Source: DSWT01 sp035420085 (GTDB lineage Bacteria; Chloroflexota; Anaerolineae; B4-G1; SLSP01). Taken from it: a stretch of DNA of 64,000 nucleotides. This document shows, in pieces, positions 9,479 through 19,900 of this stretch (position 1 is its first letter; each line of letters begins with the position of its first letter). The position numbers were made by a program, and so were the translations under genes. The stretch lies in assembly GCA_035420085.1 (NCBI GenBank), contig DAOLUH010000021.1, forward strand, positions 1-64,000, read 5' to 3'. The notes below the pieces were generated by a model that was given only the letters and a program-made list of their open reading frames with translations, was not told where the DNA came from and searched no databases.

Positions 9479-12400
9479 AGGACAAAGGCGTCTTCGTTGG
9501 CAGCGGTGATGAGGCGCGGGCCGTTGGGCAGGTAAAGGCCCACGCGCAGGACAGCTTGACCGGCGGGAAGCGTCGCCGGGACGGCGAGTGTGCGCGTCTC
9601 GACGACGACTTCGCCGACAGCCCACCCGGTTGTCGGGCGCGTCCAGTTGAGCGGCTCGCCGTCGCTCTGCGCCAACACGCGCCCATCAGCGCCGATCAAA
9701 TGCACGAACACGCGGTACGATGCTTCCATTTCGGCCAACGCCTGCCACGCCAGTTGGACGGTCAACGTCTCGCCGGCAACGGGCATCGCCGGATCGAGCG
9801 CATAGCCGAGCAGGCGCACCTCGCCGCCGAAATCCGCACCGGCAGAGAGCAAGCCATCCGGCGCTTGCCAGACACGCTCCGGCGCGGCCACGTCTAGCGG
9901 GACTTCTGCCAGCGCCGCGTCGCAGCCGGACAGGCGCACCGCCAGGCGATAGCGCGCACTCTCCAATCCGCCGGGCAGCCGGATCACAGGCCGGCCCACC
10001 CACCGCTCGCCAGCCGACCAACGATCCGTGGGCCACCACGCCGCCGAGAGCGGCAACGCCCAGGCGCGCTCGGCGTTTCCGGCAGCATCCAGCAGCGTCA
10101 ACTGCGCCAGCCATGCGCTCTGCGGCGTCTCGGTCGCCTCCCAAACCCAGCGCAAGCCGACGATTTCGCCCGGCGCGGCGCGCACGCGATCCGCCGTCAT
10201 CGCCCACAACCCCAGCGCGCCGCAGCGCCGCAAAACGGCGTCGGCGGGAACGTCCAACGCCCGCAAGTCAGGCTGCGTCTGCGGCGACGTGATGACTAGC
10301 GCGCCCAACGTCAGATCTGGCCCGGCGGGATTGCCATCCGCGCCGAGGACAGAAGCCGGAGCCAAAGTAGCTTTGTCGAACAGGCCAACGACGATATTGT
10401 ACTCGCCCGGCGGCGTTCCGGGCAACGGTTGTACGATGTGTGGATCGTAGGCGTACTGTCCCGGCAGCCACATTGTCGTAGGCGGCGTTGGCTCGTAACC
10501 GCGCGGGCGCAGCGTCCCGGCGGGACTCCAATACCGCCCATCCGCGCCGGTGAGCAGGACGACGGCATAGTATTCCACCGCCGGGGTCTCGCGGGCCTGC
10601 CACAGCAGGTCAATCTGCGCTTCGCCGTCGGCGGAAAGTTCGCGGGATGCGCTGTCGTAACCCAGCAGCGCCAATCCGCCGGCAAAGGGCTGCGGCAAAG
10701 GCGTGGTCACTTCGGGAAGCGCGCCCGTCGCCAGCCGGGAACGCCGCAGGGGATTGGCGACCTGATCCACGAGCAGCAATTTGAGCGCGAGCGTTATGAT
10801 GGCGAACAAAGCCAGCGCCCAGAGGGAGGCGAGTGGCGAATGGCGAGTGGCGAGTGAGTCTTCTGCTTGACTGCTGTTAGGCGCGCCAGCAGTAGCATTG
10901 ATGCGCCACGCCGCCAGGCCAAACACGAGTAAGGCGGCTACGGAAACAAGGCTCACCCACCGCCGCGCGGGCGTCGTTCGAAAATGCACGTTGAGAGTGT
11001 GCTTACCAGCGGGCACGGCAAAGGTCAACAGCCCGGTGTCCTCCTCCGGCGCAACCGTAACCGGCGCGCCGTCAATGTCAACGCGCCAGCCGGGGAAGTA
11101 AAAGCTTAGCCAGCGCGCCTGAAACGCCGCCGGGGTTTCGAGGGTCACAGACGCCCGCAGCGGTCGGTAATCCGCCGCCAGCACGCGCGCGCCATCCGGG
11201 AGCGCGTCCCTATCCAGCCGCTCCGGCTCTTCCCCGCGCGCGAAAGCATCCGCCAGCGCCGTGGCCGTGGGTTGGACTTCCACCCAGACGGGAAAATAGC
11301 TACCCTCAGGATCAACGCCCATCCAACCTTCCTGCTCGTAGGCGTAGAGGTCGGCCATGTCGGGATGTGTGTCCATCGCGCAGTAACCTTTGGGGGGATA
11401 GGTGTCAGGCCAGGAGAAGAAAGCGAACAGCAGCAGGGCAATGTAGAACGGTAGACGGTAGACGGGAGACGGGAGACGGGAAGAGGGAAAGGCGGTGAAA
11501 GCGGCGGAGGCGAGGAGGGAGACAGGAAGCAGGGCGCGTCCGACCAGTCGCCAGGGGAACTGGATGAACGACAGCATCGGGAAGGCTTCCCAGAGCCACA
11601 CAGAGCCGGGGCTGCTCATCCACAGGTAGGCGAGCGCCGCCAATGCAAAGAAAACCACGGACAGGCGCACTTCGTTGGCGCGCACATCCGCCGCATCTTG
11701 CGAATCTCCACGGATGCGCGCACGCCGCCAGCCGATGACAACGCCGGCGACCGCCAACGCCGTCTGCACAACGCCGAGCGGTACGCGCATCGGCGGGTTG
11801 AGAAAGTCTGGATCGTAAGGGGTGGGCAGTGTGAAGAGCATCTCTTGCCACGTGGCAAAGTTGTAATGGAAGTCGTTGTTGCGCGTGGTGCGCGAGAGGT
11901 GCAACTGCACGGTGGATTGTTCCGTCAACGCAGGGAACCAGAACCACGCAGTCAGCATCACGCCCAGAAAGGCCGCCGCGAACGCCCAGGGCCACGCTTT
12001 GCGCGCATGATAGACCCACGCCAGCAGGATCACGTAGCCGCCCAACAGCGGCGCAAAGAGCAATGAGCTGATGTTGTGGCTCAGAAACAGAGCCGCCAGC
12101 AGCAGCACCGAGGCGAGGAAAGGGCCGCGTCCGCCGCCGAGGATGATGCGCCGGAACGTCACCATCAGCCAGGGAAGCAGCGCCAGCGCCACCGATTCGG
12201 GCATATTACCCCGCCGCAGCGCGTCCAGCAGCAGATACGGTCCCAGGCCATAGGCCAGCGCCGCGATCCAGCCCGCATACGCGCCGAAGAGGTCGCGCGC
12301 CAGAACGTAAGCGCCCCAAGCCGCGGCGATGAAACTGGCGGCGTAAAGCAGCCCCAGCACCAGCGGCAGCGAGAGGCCCGTCTGGTAGAGCAACGCGCCG

Positions 12401-12651
12401 GCGAGATACGGCAGCGGCTCACGGAAGTTGAAGAAGGGATAGCCGTATCCTAGCGCCAGGTTGGGCACCCAACGCGAGAAGACCCATCCCTGACGCCACG
12501 CCGCGTCAATGGCGGTGATGCGGTAATAGTGCAGGACGTTGTCGTGCGTGCAAGGCAGGCCGGTTCCACGGAGGAGGGGCAGCAGCGCCGGGAGCAAGAG
12601 GAACAGCATTATCACGAAACGCCAGGGAAGAGCCAAAGTTTGTGTCTTCAT
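9460..12651 (-). CDS. Giant PTPS-related (PF10131-type) membrane protein, copy 2
   Basis: 1063 residues. Same architecture as copy 1: N-terminal helix, periplasmic CTHDNVLHYYRITAID, then GYGYPFFNFREPLPYL and about ten helices, a periplasmic region, another helix cluster (about 600-680) and two C-terminal beta-rich domains ending WQALAEMEASYRVFVHLIGADG. The paralogy with 6097-9237 runs the whole length. Two heptamer arrays (10829-10856 and 11450-11491) are translated in frame in hydrophilic loops. The stop codon lies in a third array. Start is the ATG at 12651. Likely envelope glycan related; substrate unknown. Confidence 0.7.
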   Translation of the reverse strand: MKTQTLALPWRFVIMLFLLLPALLPLLRGTGLPCTHDNVLHYYRITAIDAAWRQGWVFSRWVPNLALGYGYPFFNFREPLPYLAGALLYQTGLSLPLVLGLLYAASFIAAAWGAYVLARDLFGAYAGWIAALAYGLGPYLLLDALRRGNMPESVALALLPWLMVTFRRIILGGGRGPFLASVLLLAALFLSHNISSLLFAPLLGGYVILLAWVYHARKAWPWAFAAAFLGVMLTAWFWFPALTEQSTVQLHLSRTTRNNDFHYNFATWQEMLFTLPTPYDPDFLNPPMRVPLGVVQTALAVAGVVIGWRRARIRGDSQDAADVRANEVRLSVVFFALAALAYLWMSSPGSVWLWEAFPMLSFIQFPWRLVGRALLPVSLLASAAFTAFPSSRLPSPVYRLPFYIALLLFAFFSWPDTYPPKGYCAMDTHPDMADLYAYEQEGWMGVDPEGSYFPVWVEVQPTATALADAFARGEEPERLDRDALPDGARVLAADYRPLRASVTLETPAAFQARWLSFYFPGWRVDIDGAPVTVAPEEDTGLLTFAVPAGKHTLNVHFRTTPARRWVSLVSVAALLVFGLAAWRINATAGAPNSSQAEDSLATRHSPLASLWALALFAIITLALKLLLVDQVANPLRRSRLATGALPEVTTPLPQPFAGGLALLGYDSASRELSADGEAQIDLLWQARETPAVEYYAVVLLTGADGRYWSPAGTLRPRGYEPTPPTTMWLPGQYAYDPHIVQPLPGTPPGEYNIVVGLFDKATLAPASVLGADGNPAGPDLTLGALVITSPQTQPDLRALDVPADAVLRRCGALGLWAMTADRVRAAPGEIVGLRWVWEATETPQSAWLAQLTLLDAAGNAERAWALPLSAAWWPTDRWSAGERWVGRPVIRLPGGLESARYRLAVRLSGCDAALAEVPLDVAAPERVWQAPDGLLSAGADFGGEVRLLGYALDPAMPVAGETLTVQLAWQALAEMEASYRVFVHLIGADGRVLAQSDGEPLNWTRPTTGWAVGEVVVETRTLAVPATLPAGQAVLRVGLYLPNGPRLITAANEDAFVLATFDF
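10829..10856. repeat. Heptamer array (GCGAGTG type), in CDS
   Basis: Four 7-bp units: GCGAGTG, GCGAATG, GCGAGTG, GCGAGTG. They are read in frame within copy 2 of the giant membrane proteins, encoding a loop (ATRHSPLAS) ahead of a transmembrane helix. Confidence 0.8.
11450..11491. repeat. Heptamer array (GGTAGAC/GGGAGAC), in CDS
   Basis: Six 7-bp units: GGTAGAC twice, GGGAGAC twice, GGGAAGA, GGGAAAG. They are read in frame in copy 2 of the giant membrane proteins as a Ser/Pro/Arg-rich loop (SSRLPSPVYRLPF) between helices. Confidence 0.85.
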
Positions 12652-12705
12652 CGGGGAAATTGTACCATAAATCAGGGGACTGTATATTCCAAGAACACGG
12701 ATAAC

Positions 12706-12735
12706 AAAAGCGGCGAGGCCCGGAGGTCTCGCCGC
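12706..12735 (-). terminator. Rho-independent terminator
   Basis: Eight-bp stem GCGGCGAG / CTCGCCGC (12710-12735) followed on the minus strand by TTTT. It is placed just after the leftward CDP-alcohol phosphatidyltransferase gene and before the leftward membrane-protein gene that starts at 12651. Confidence 0.75.
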
Positions 12736-12752
12736 AAACCATGATGTCCGCG

Positions 12753-13376
12753 TCAGGGATTTTTACGGGATTCCCGGTAGACGTAAAAGACGCGCTGGAA
12801 CACCGTGACCCAGGTGAACACGGCCATGACAATCAGCGTCGGACGCACCCAACCGATAATCAGCCCCGCCCCCAGCACAACCACACGCTCAAGGCGCGTC
12901 AGAATGCCGACTTTACAATCATATCCAACGCCCTCGGCGCGCGCGCGGGTGTAACTGACCATCACACTGCCCAGAATGATCAGATAAACGAGGTAAATCT
13001 CCAGGGTCAAGCCTCGATTGACCAGCCAGATCAGCAGGCCAAAGAACAATGCCCCCTCGGAGATCCGATCCAGCGTCGAATCGAGAAATGCGCCGAAGCG
13101 GCTTTTCGCGCCAGAAACCCGCGCCAGCGCACCGTCCAACGAATCCACCGACGAGGCGATAAGCAAGAATATGCCGCCCCACACCAGATGTCCGGCGGCA
13201 AGGATCGCGCCCGCGCCGATATTGAGGAGAAGTCCTATGATTGTCACGGTGTTGGGATGCATCCCCAATTTCTCCAGCAGCCGCGCAATCGGATGCGTGA
13301 TAACCGTCGCCTGCGCGCGCAAATAATCGGTCAAAGAATCGTACTGTTTCGTTTTTGCCCTTTCCACCCGCTTCAC
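12753..13376 (-). CDS. CDP-alcohol phosphatidyltransferase
   Basis: 207-residue integral membrane enzyme. The signature D-x2-DG-x2-AR-x8-G-x3-D-x3-D is complete: DSLDGALAR, then FGAFLDSTLD, at about residues 77-102, with six predicted helices. Family reaction: transfer of a CDP-linked lipid phosphate onto an alcohol (glycerol phosphate, inositol phosphate and similar). The product cannot be assigned; LEKLGMHPNTVTIIG at the N-terminus is usual for inositol-phosphate-type members. The 5' end follows the ArsR-type gene by 3 bases. The annotated start is a GTG; a GTG three codons later (13367) has better spacing from the GGGGG that overlaps the upstream stop. Confidence 0.85.
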   Translation of the reverse strand: MKRVERAKTKQYDSLTDYLRAQATVITHPIARLLEKLGMHPNTVTIIGLLLNIGAGAILAAGHLVWGGIFLLIASSVDSLDGALARVSGAKSRFGAFLDSTLDRISEGALFFGLLIWLVNRGLTLEIYLVYLIILGSVMVSYTRARAEGVGYDCKVGILTRLERVVVLGAGLIIGWVRPTLIVMAVFTWVTVFQRVFYVYRESRKNP

Positions 13377-13379
13377 CCC

Positions 13380-13697
13380 CTAATCTACCGATGATGTTCC
13401 TAACAGTGTTTCGATATTACCCACCAGCCCCCGGAACGCATCAGGGTTAAGGCGATAATGAACCTCACGCCCCACCCGCTCTGCTGTCACAAATCCGGCT
13501 TGCCGGAGCTGCGTCAAATGCCAGGACAGCAACGGCTGGCTGACCCGTAATGTGACTTCCAAATCCCTGACGTTTGAGTCACATTCTGCCAATGTCGTCA
13601 AAATACGCAGGCGCAAGACCGAATGAAGTGCGCCAAACTGCTTCGCTAAACGTCTTAGCTCTTTTTCTGATTTGCTACCATCAAACATTGTCTGCAA
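13380..13697 (-). CDS. ArsR-type winged-helix repressor
   Basis: 105 residues with an ArsR-like HTH (about 18-92): LRLRILTTLAECDSNVRDLE, recognition region VSQPLLSWHLTQLRQAGFV, wing ERVGREVHYRLN. The ELCVCDL metal site of classical ArsR/SmtB is absent (only one Cys), so it is probably not a metal sensor. It is followed directly by the phosphatidyltransferase gene and is divergent from the DUF11 surface-protein gene; the repeats at 13770-13838 are candidate operators. Confidence 0.8.
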   Translation of the reverse strand: MQTMFDGSKSEKELRRLAKQFGALHSVLRLRILTTLAECDSNVRDLEVTLRVSQPLLSWHLTQLRQAGFVTAERVGREVHYRLNPDAFRGLVGNIETLLGTSSVD

Positions 13698-13769
13698 TCC
13701 ATAAATGGAGTTTTATGTATGACTTCTATCCTAATCGGAACGGGCGATTTGTCAATTCCTGTACCTTTT

Positions 13770-13838
13770 CTAACCAAACGAAGGTTAGTAAAAATTTCCA
13801 AAAATGGTATAGTATAGTATAATGGTATTGTTGGTTAG
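13770..13838. promoter_or_regulatory. Candidate ArsR-type operator region in divergent promoter
   Basis: The AT-rich 285-bp region between the regulator and the DUF11 gene contains the inverted repeat CTAACCAAACGAAGGTTAG (13770-13788) and a further TTGGTTAG at 13831-13838, bracketing a TATAGTATAAT-rich stretch that could hold -10 boxes for both directions. The repeat is seen directly; binding by the adjacent ArsR-type protein is inference. Confidence 0.45.
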
Positions 13839-13982
13839 TTTTTTACGATATACTTACACGATCAACACGCACCAAATGGATTTCTGCGCAACCTATATTA
13901 GTTGGATTGACTGAGGCAAACATTTCCACACAACAATAACCGCGCCGCCACCCGCCGGTATGCGCATAAAGGGGAGAGCTTT

Positions 13983-16900
13983 ATGAAAGTTCATACGCTG
14001 ATGAAAGAGAGATTATCATCGCCGGCCCGTCGTTTGGCGCAGGTTTTTCTCATCGCTGCTCTAGGATTGGCGCTACTGTGGTTGACGATGCAAGCCCAAC
14101 CGGCAAAAGCCGATCCTAGCCTCATCTACGTGCGCACCGACGGCAGCAACACGTTATGCAACGGCGAATACGACGCCCCTTCGACCGCAGCGCCCAACTG
14201 CGCCGTCAGGACGGTCAGACAAGGCATTATCTCGGTCACTGTGGGTGGCACGGTGATCGTCAGGCCGGGAATATATCAACAAACCAATACCATCAACAAA
14301 GCCCTCACTCTCCTGGCTGGCGGCGCAGTGACAATTACGGCGCCGGCTGCCAGCACCAATAGCATCCTTCTGAATGTGACCGCCAATGATGTCACAATTG
14401 ATGGTTTTTTCCTCATTGTCAACCGCCCGCAGGCCGTGGCAGCAGTCCGGGCGATTGATCGTAACCGGTTGACGGTGCAGAATTGTACGATCCTGGATAG
14501 CGGTTCAGGTGGAACTTTCGCCAACACATATCTGACGACCAATGCAGTCGGTATTGCGGTGCTTTCCACTAATACCGCTGTTGCGGAAACCATCGTCATT
14601 ACGAACAACCGGATCAGCATCAGTAGCAGCACGCTGGGCGCCGCCACACGCGGCATCTGGCTGCGCCAGGTCAACGGCACAGTGGCGAACAATGAGGTTT
14701 TCGGTCTGGCCCATGATACACTCATCCAACTCGCTTACGGTGGGACCACAACGGTCACCGGCAACCGTTTCCGTGGCGCAGGGGTCGAAGTCAGTGAGGC
14801 TTACACCAATACCAATCCTATCGTAATCAGCGACAACCTGTTCGTGCCAACAACAGCATCCTTCGCACAGTCCTTACTGATTAGCCACAATTATGCGCCG
14901 GTTGCCATCCATGTTATCAATAACACTTTCGCCGGGCATAAGGTGGGTATCTTCAGCGCGGCTTCGCGCGGTGCAACTATTGGGAACAACGAGTTTTTCC
15001 CAGCCTACGGCGCAACTGTCTTTACGCACACTCTCGTCAACACGGCTTATCCCATCAGCGGGGCGCAAAGCGCGCTAGGCGGCGCAAACTCAATCACCGT
15101 CACCAACAACCGTTTCCAAAGTTCGACAGCCGCCGGTCTTAACGGGACGGCCATCGAGATAAAAAATGACAATTCCAAAGGCGCGGTGGATTTCAATCCA
15201 ATTGTGATCGGCGGAACCTCCTCCGCGATGAATACGTTCGACAGCAAATTAGCCAGAATCGTCTGGCTCGGCGCAAATGTCACCTCCACAAATCCCGCCA
15301 TCAACGCTTATTGGAACGATTGGGGAAACACAACGATTGACGTCATCGAGGCGAAGCTCTATCATCAACCAGATGACAGCAATCTGGCGAAAATCAATTT
15401 CTACAGCATGACCGTCGCCGCCGCGCCGACCACGCAATGGGCAGACAACGTCGCTTCCATCAATGTGACGGCGACCATCAGCGGCTTTTTCACGCCGGGC
15501 AGCGGCAGTGGCATTTCATTCACAGCCAGCTCAGGGACGTTTTCACCCGTCTTGGCTGCGACCAATGGCGCGGGACAGGCGGCATCGCTACTGACTTCTC
15601 CGATTGCCGGGCAGACGACCATCACGGCGACCGGCGGCGTCGCCGTCAACCACCCGGTGACGGCCACAACGGTCGTCACATTTACGCCAACCACAAACCT
15701 GACGATCCGCAAGAGCAACGCCACAGACAGCGTCGTCCCTGGAGCGGTTCTGACATACACCATCACTGTAACCAACACAGGTTTGCATCCGGCGGATAAC
15801 GTCGTCATCACCGATACGCTGCCGGGTTACACCACCTTCGACGATGCGTCCGACGGCGGCAGTGAGGCGGAGCCGGGCATCGTCGTCTGGCCGCCTTTCG
15901 ACCTGGATGGCTACGACACAAGCGCCACTCGTGTAGTGACGGTGACGCTCGACAGCGTTTTTCCTGCCGGTGTAGCGACCATCGCCAACACCGCCATCGT
16001 CAGCGACGACCTGGATTTCTACCCTGACGACAACACCGCGCAAGATGTTGATACCGTTGAGGCCACGCCCGATCTCGAAATTGGGAAATCCGACGGAACA
16101 GCCGCCGTCACACCCGGCGCGACGCTGACCTATCAAATTGTCGTCACCAACAGCGGCGCTCAGGCGGCGACCGGGGTGCGCCTCACCGACTATCTGCCCG
16201 CGCACACCACCTTCGTCAGTGCGTCCGACGGCGGCAGCCAGAGCGCGCCCGGCGTCGTCACCTGGCCCACCTTTGCGTTGAACGGCGGCGGCGCAAGCGT
16301 CCTGCGCACGGTCACCGTGGCTGTCGTCACCCCCTTCCCGGCAGATACGAACCTCATCACCAACACCGCCAGCGTCGCCGACGATGGCAGCAACGGCCCT
16401 GACCCCACCCCAGACAACAGCACCGCCGAGGATGTGGATGCCGTCTCTGCCGCGCCCGATCTTGTCGTCAGCAAGGACGACCGGCGCACCGTCGTCCGGC
16501 CCGGCGAGACGCTGGCGTACCTTGTCACCATCACCAACACCGGAAACCAAAACGCGGCGGCGGTCTTCGTCACCGATACGTTGCCCATCAGCGTCACGTT
16601 CCTCGCAGCGTCGGATGGCGGCGTGGAAAGCGCGCCCGGCGTCGTCACCTGGCCCGCCTTTGCCCTGGCGGGAAACGGCGGACGCGCGACCCGCCTGGTT
16701 ATTGTGAGCGTGAATACGCCGCTGCTCGCTGGCGTGGACGCCATCACCAACACGGTCAGCGCGGCGACACGCAATGAGGTAAACCTCAGCGATAACACGG
16801 CCTGGGATGTGGATAGCGTGGACGCCGCGCCCGATCTGGCGCTGACCAAGACTGACGGCGGCGTGACCACGCAGCCTGGCGCGACGCTCGTCTACACCCT

Positions 16901-19900
16901 CACCTACGCTAACCTCGGCAATCAGGAGGCCACCGGCAGCCTCATCACCGAGACGGTTCCGGCGAATGCGACCTTCAATGCCGCCGCCAGCAGTCCCGGC
17001 TGGACGTGCACTGACGCCACCTGCACCTACGCGCTCGGTATCCTGTCGGCGGGCGCGGCTGGCGAGGCGCTCTTTGCGGTGGACATCGTCACCCCGCTGC
17101 CCGCCGGCGTGACGCAGCTGGTCAACACGGCCAGTCTCGCCGACGACGGCCGCAACGGCGCGGACCCCAACCCCGCCAACAACAGCGCCACGGTGGTCAC
17201 GCCCATCGCCGCTACCCCTGACCTGGTCGTCAGCAAGTCCGATGGGGTGGACACTGTCACGCCCGGCGCGACGCTGACTTATCAAATCGTCGTCACCAAC
17301 AGCGGCGCTCAGGCGGCGACCGGGGTGCGCCTCACCGACTATCTGCCCGCGCACACCACCTTCGTCAGTGCGTCCGACGGCGGCAGCCAGAGCGCGCCCG
17401 GCGTCGTCACCTGGCCCACCTTTGCGTTGAACGGCGGCGGCGCAAGCGTCCTGCGCACGGTCACCGTGGCTGTCGTCACCCCCTTCCCGGCGGATACCAA
17501 CCTCATCACCAACACTGTCAGTGTGACCGACGATGGCAGCAATGGCCCCGATCCTACCCCGGACAACAACACCGCCGAGGATGTGGATGCCGTCTCTGCC
17601 GCGCCCGATCTGCTGCTGACCAAGGACGATGGTCTCACCGTCGTCCAGCCCGGCAGCACACTCATCTACCGCCTCGTCGTCACCAATACCGGCAACCAGC
17701 TTTCCACCGGCATCGTGCTGACCGATACGCTGCCCGCTTACACCACCTTCGCCCTGGCCTCCGACGGCGGCAGCGTCAGCGCCCCCGGCCTCGTCACCTG
17801 GCCCGCCTTCGCCCTGCCCGGCGGCGCGAGCACGACCCGCCTCCTCGTCGTCACCGTGGCGACGCCCCTCCCCGCCGGCGTCACCGCTCTCACCAACACC
17901 GCCACTCTGCGCGACCAGCGCGGCTTCGCCGCCACGGCGCTGGACAGCGACGCGGTAGATGCCAACCCCGTCCTTGTCCTCGACAAGGCCAACGCCATCA
18001 CCGCCACTGTCCCCGGCGCGACGGTCGTCTACACCCTCACGCTGACCAACAACGGCAATCAGGCCGCTACCGGCGTCGTCCTCTCCGATACTTTGCCCGC
18101 CGAGGTCGCCTTCGTCGCCGCTTCCGCTGGCGGCGTGGAGAGCACGCCCGGCGTTGTCGCCTGGCCGACCTTCGCCCTGCCCGGCGGCGGCGCCAGCGCC
18201 GTCCGCACGCTCACCGTCGCCGTCCACCCCACCCTCCCCGCCGGTCGAGAGCTGCTCATCAACACTGCCGCCGCGACGGATGACCGCGGCTTCGCCGCCG
18301 CCGCGCACCACGCCGATACCCTCATCGCCGCCCCTGATCTGGCCCTGGCCAAACAAGACGGCGGCGTCGCCTACCCCGGCGCGACCATCACGTACACGTT
18401 GAGCTACACCAACAGCGGCGTGCAAGGCGCGACCGGCGTGGTCATCGCCGAGACGGTGCCCGCGAACGCCGTTTTCAACGCGAACGCTAGCAGCCCCGGC
18501 TGGACGTGTCTCGACGGCGCGCCCGCCGGGACGCTGTGTACATACCCGGTCGGCGACCTGGCGGCGGGCAGTTCCGGTAGTGTGCTCTTCGCCGTGCGCA
18601 TCGCCGCGCCGCTGCCTTCAGGGGTGAGACAAATCGTGAATACCGCCAGCATCGCCGACGATGGCAGCAACGGCGCGGATACCGATCCCACCAACAATAC
18701 CGCCGACAGCGTCACCCTTGTCAGCACAACCATTGATCTGGTGATCACCAAAGATGACGGCGGCGCCGCGGCGAAACCCGGCGCGACGCTCGTCTACACG
18801 CTGACCTACGACAACACCGGCGACCAGGTCGCCAGCGGTGTGCTCATCACCGAGACTGTACCCGATTACACGACATTCAACGCGCTAACCAGCAGTCCAG
18901 GGTGGACATGCGCCCACGGCGCGCCCGCCGGTACGGTGTGCACTTATACACTTGGGGATGTCATTGACGGCGGTACACTGCGTTTTGCGGTGAATGTGGT
19001 GCTGCCGTTCCCGATCAACGTCACCGAGATCACCAATCACGTGAGCATCGGCGATGACGGCGCAAACGGCGCAGATGCCAACCCGAGCGATAACTTCGCA
19101 ACCACGGTCACGCCCATCATCACGCGGCCTGATCTCATTGCCAGCAAGAGTGACGGCGTCAGCGCCGTGCTGCCGGAACAGGAACTCATCTACACCATCA
19201 CCGTCGTGAACAAGGGCACGCAAAACGCGACCACTGTGCGGATCACCGACACGTTGCCCGTGGATGTCATTTTCGTTTCCGCCTCAGATGGCGGCGCAGA
19301 GACGATCCCCGGCATTGTGACGTGGCCCTCCGTCGCGCAAGTGGCGCTCGATGAGACCATTACTCGCACCCTAACGGTTGTCGTCAACGGCGCGCTGCCG
19401 GCCGGTGTGACACACATCACCAACACCGTTGACGTAGGCGACGACGGCACGCACGGCCCAGACCTGCATCCCGAAGATAATCGCGCCGTTGATGTCAACG
19501 CCGTCGGCGCAATGCCGGACCTGGTTCTCGATAAAACAGTGAATGTAGCCACCATCTATCCCAACGGCTTGCTAGTGTATACTATCCACGTTGAGAACAC
19601 CGGTTCACAGGGCGCAACGGGGGTTGGCATCGTGGATACACTTCCAGCCAACACACAATTCGTCAGCGCATCGGACGATGGCGCGCAGAGCACACCGGGC
19701 GTCGTGACCTGGCCGCCCTTCGCGCTCAGCGTTGGAGAACAGGCCGTGCGCACACTCACGGTGCAGGTCAATGCTGGCGTCCCTGAAAATATGGTGCTGA
19801 CAAACAGCGCCTCAGTGTCCGACGATGGGGCGAATGGCATAGACCCCACCCCGGACAACAACGCGGACTCGGTAAGCAGCAGCGTCAGATGGCCCACCAT

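Noticed and set aside
15588..18425. 945-codon open frame antisense to the DUF11 gene
   Set aside because: Gly/Val/Arg-rich repeats mirror the DUF11 repeats; no start signal or recognisable domain.
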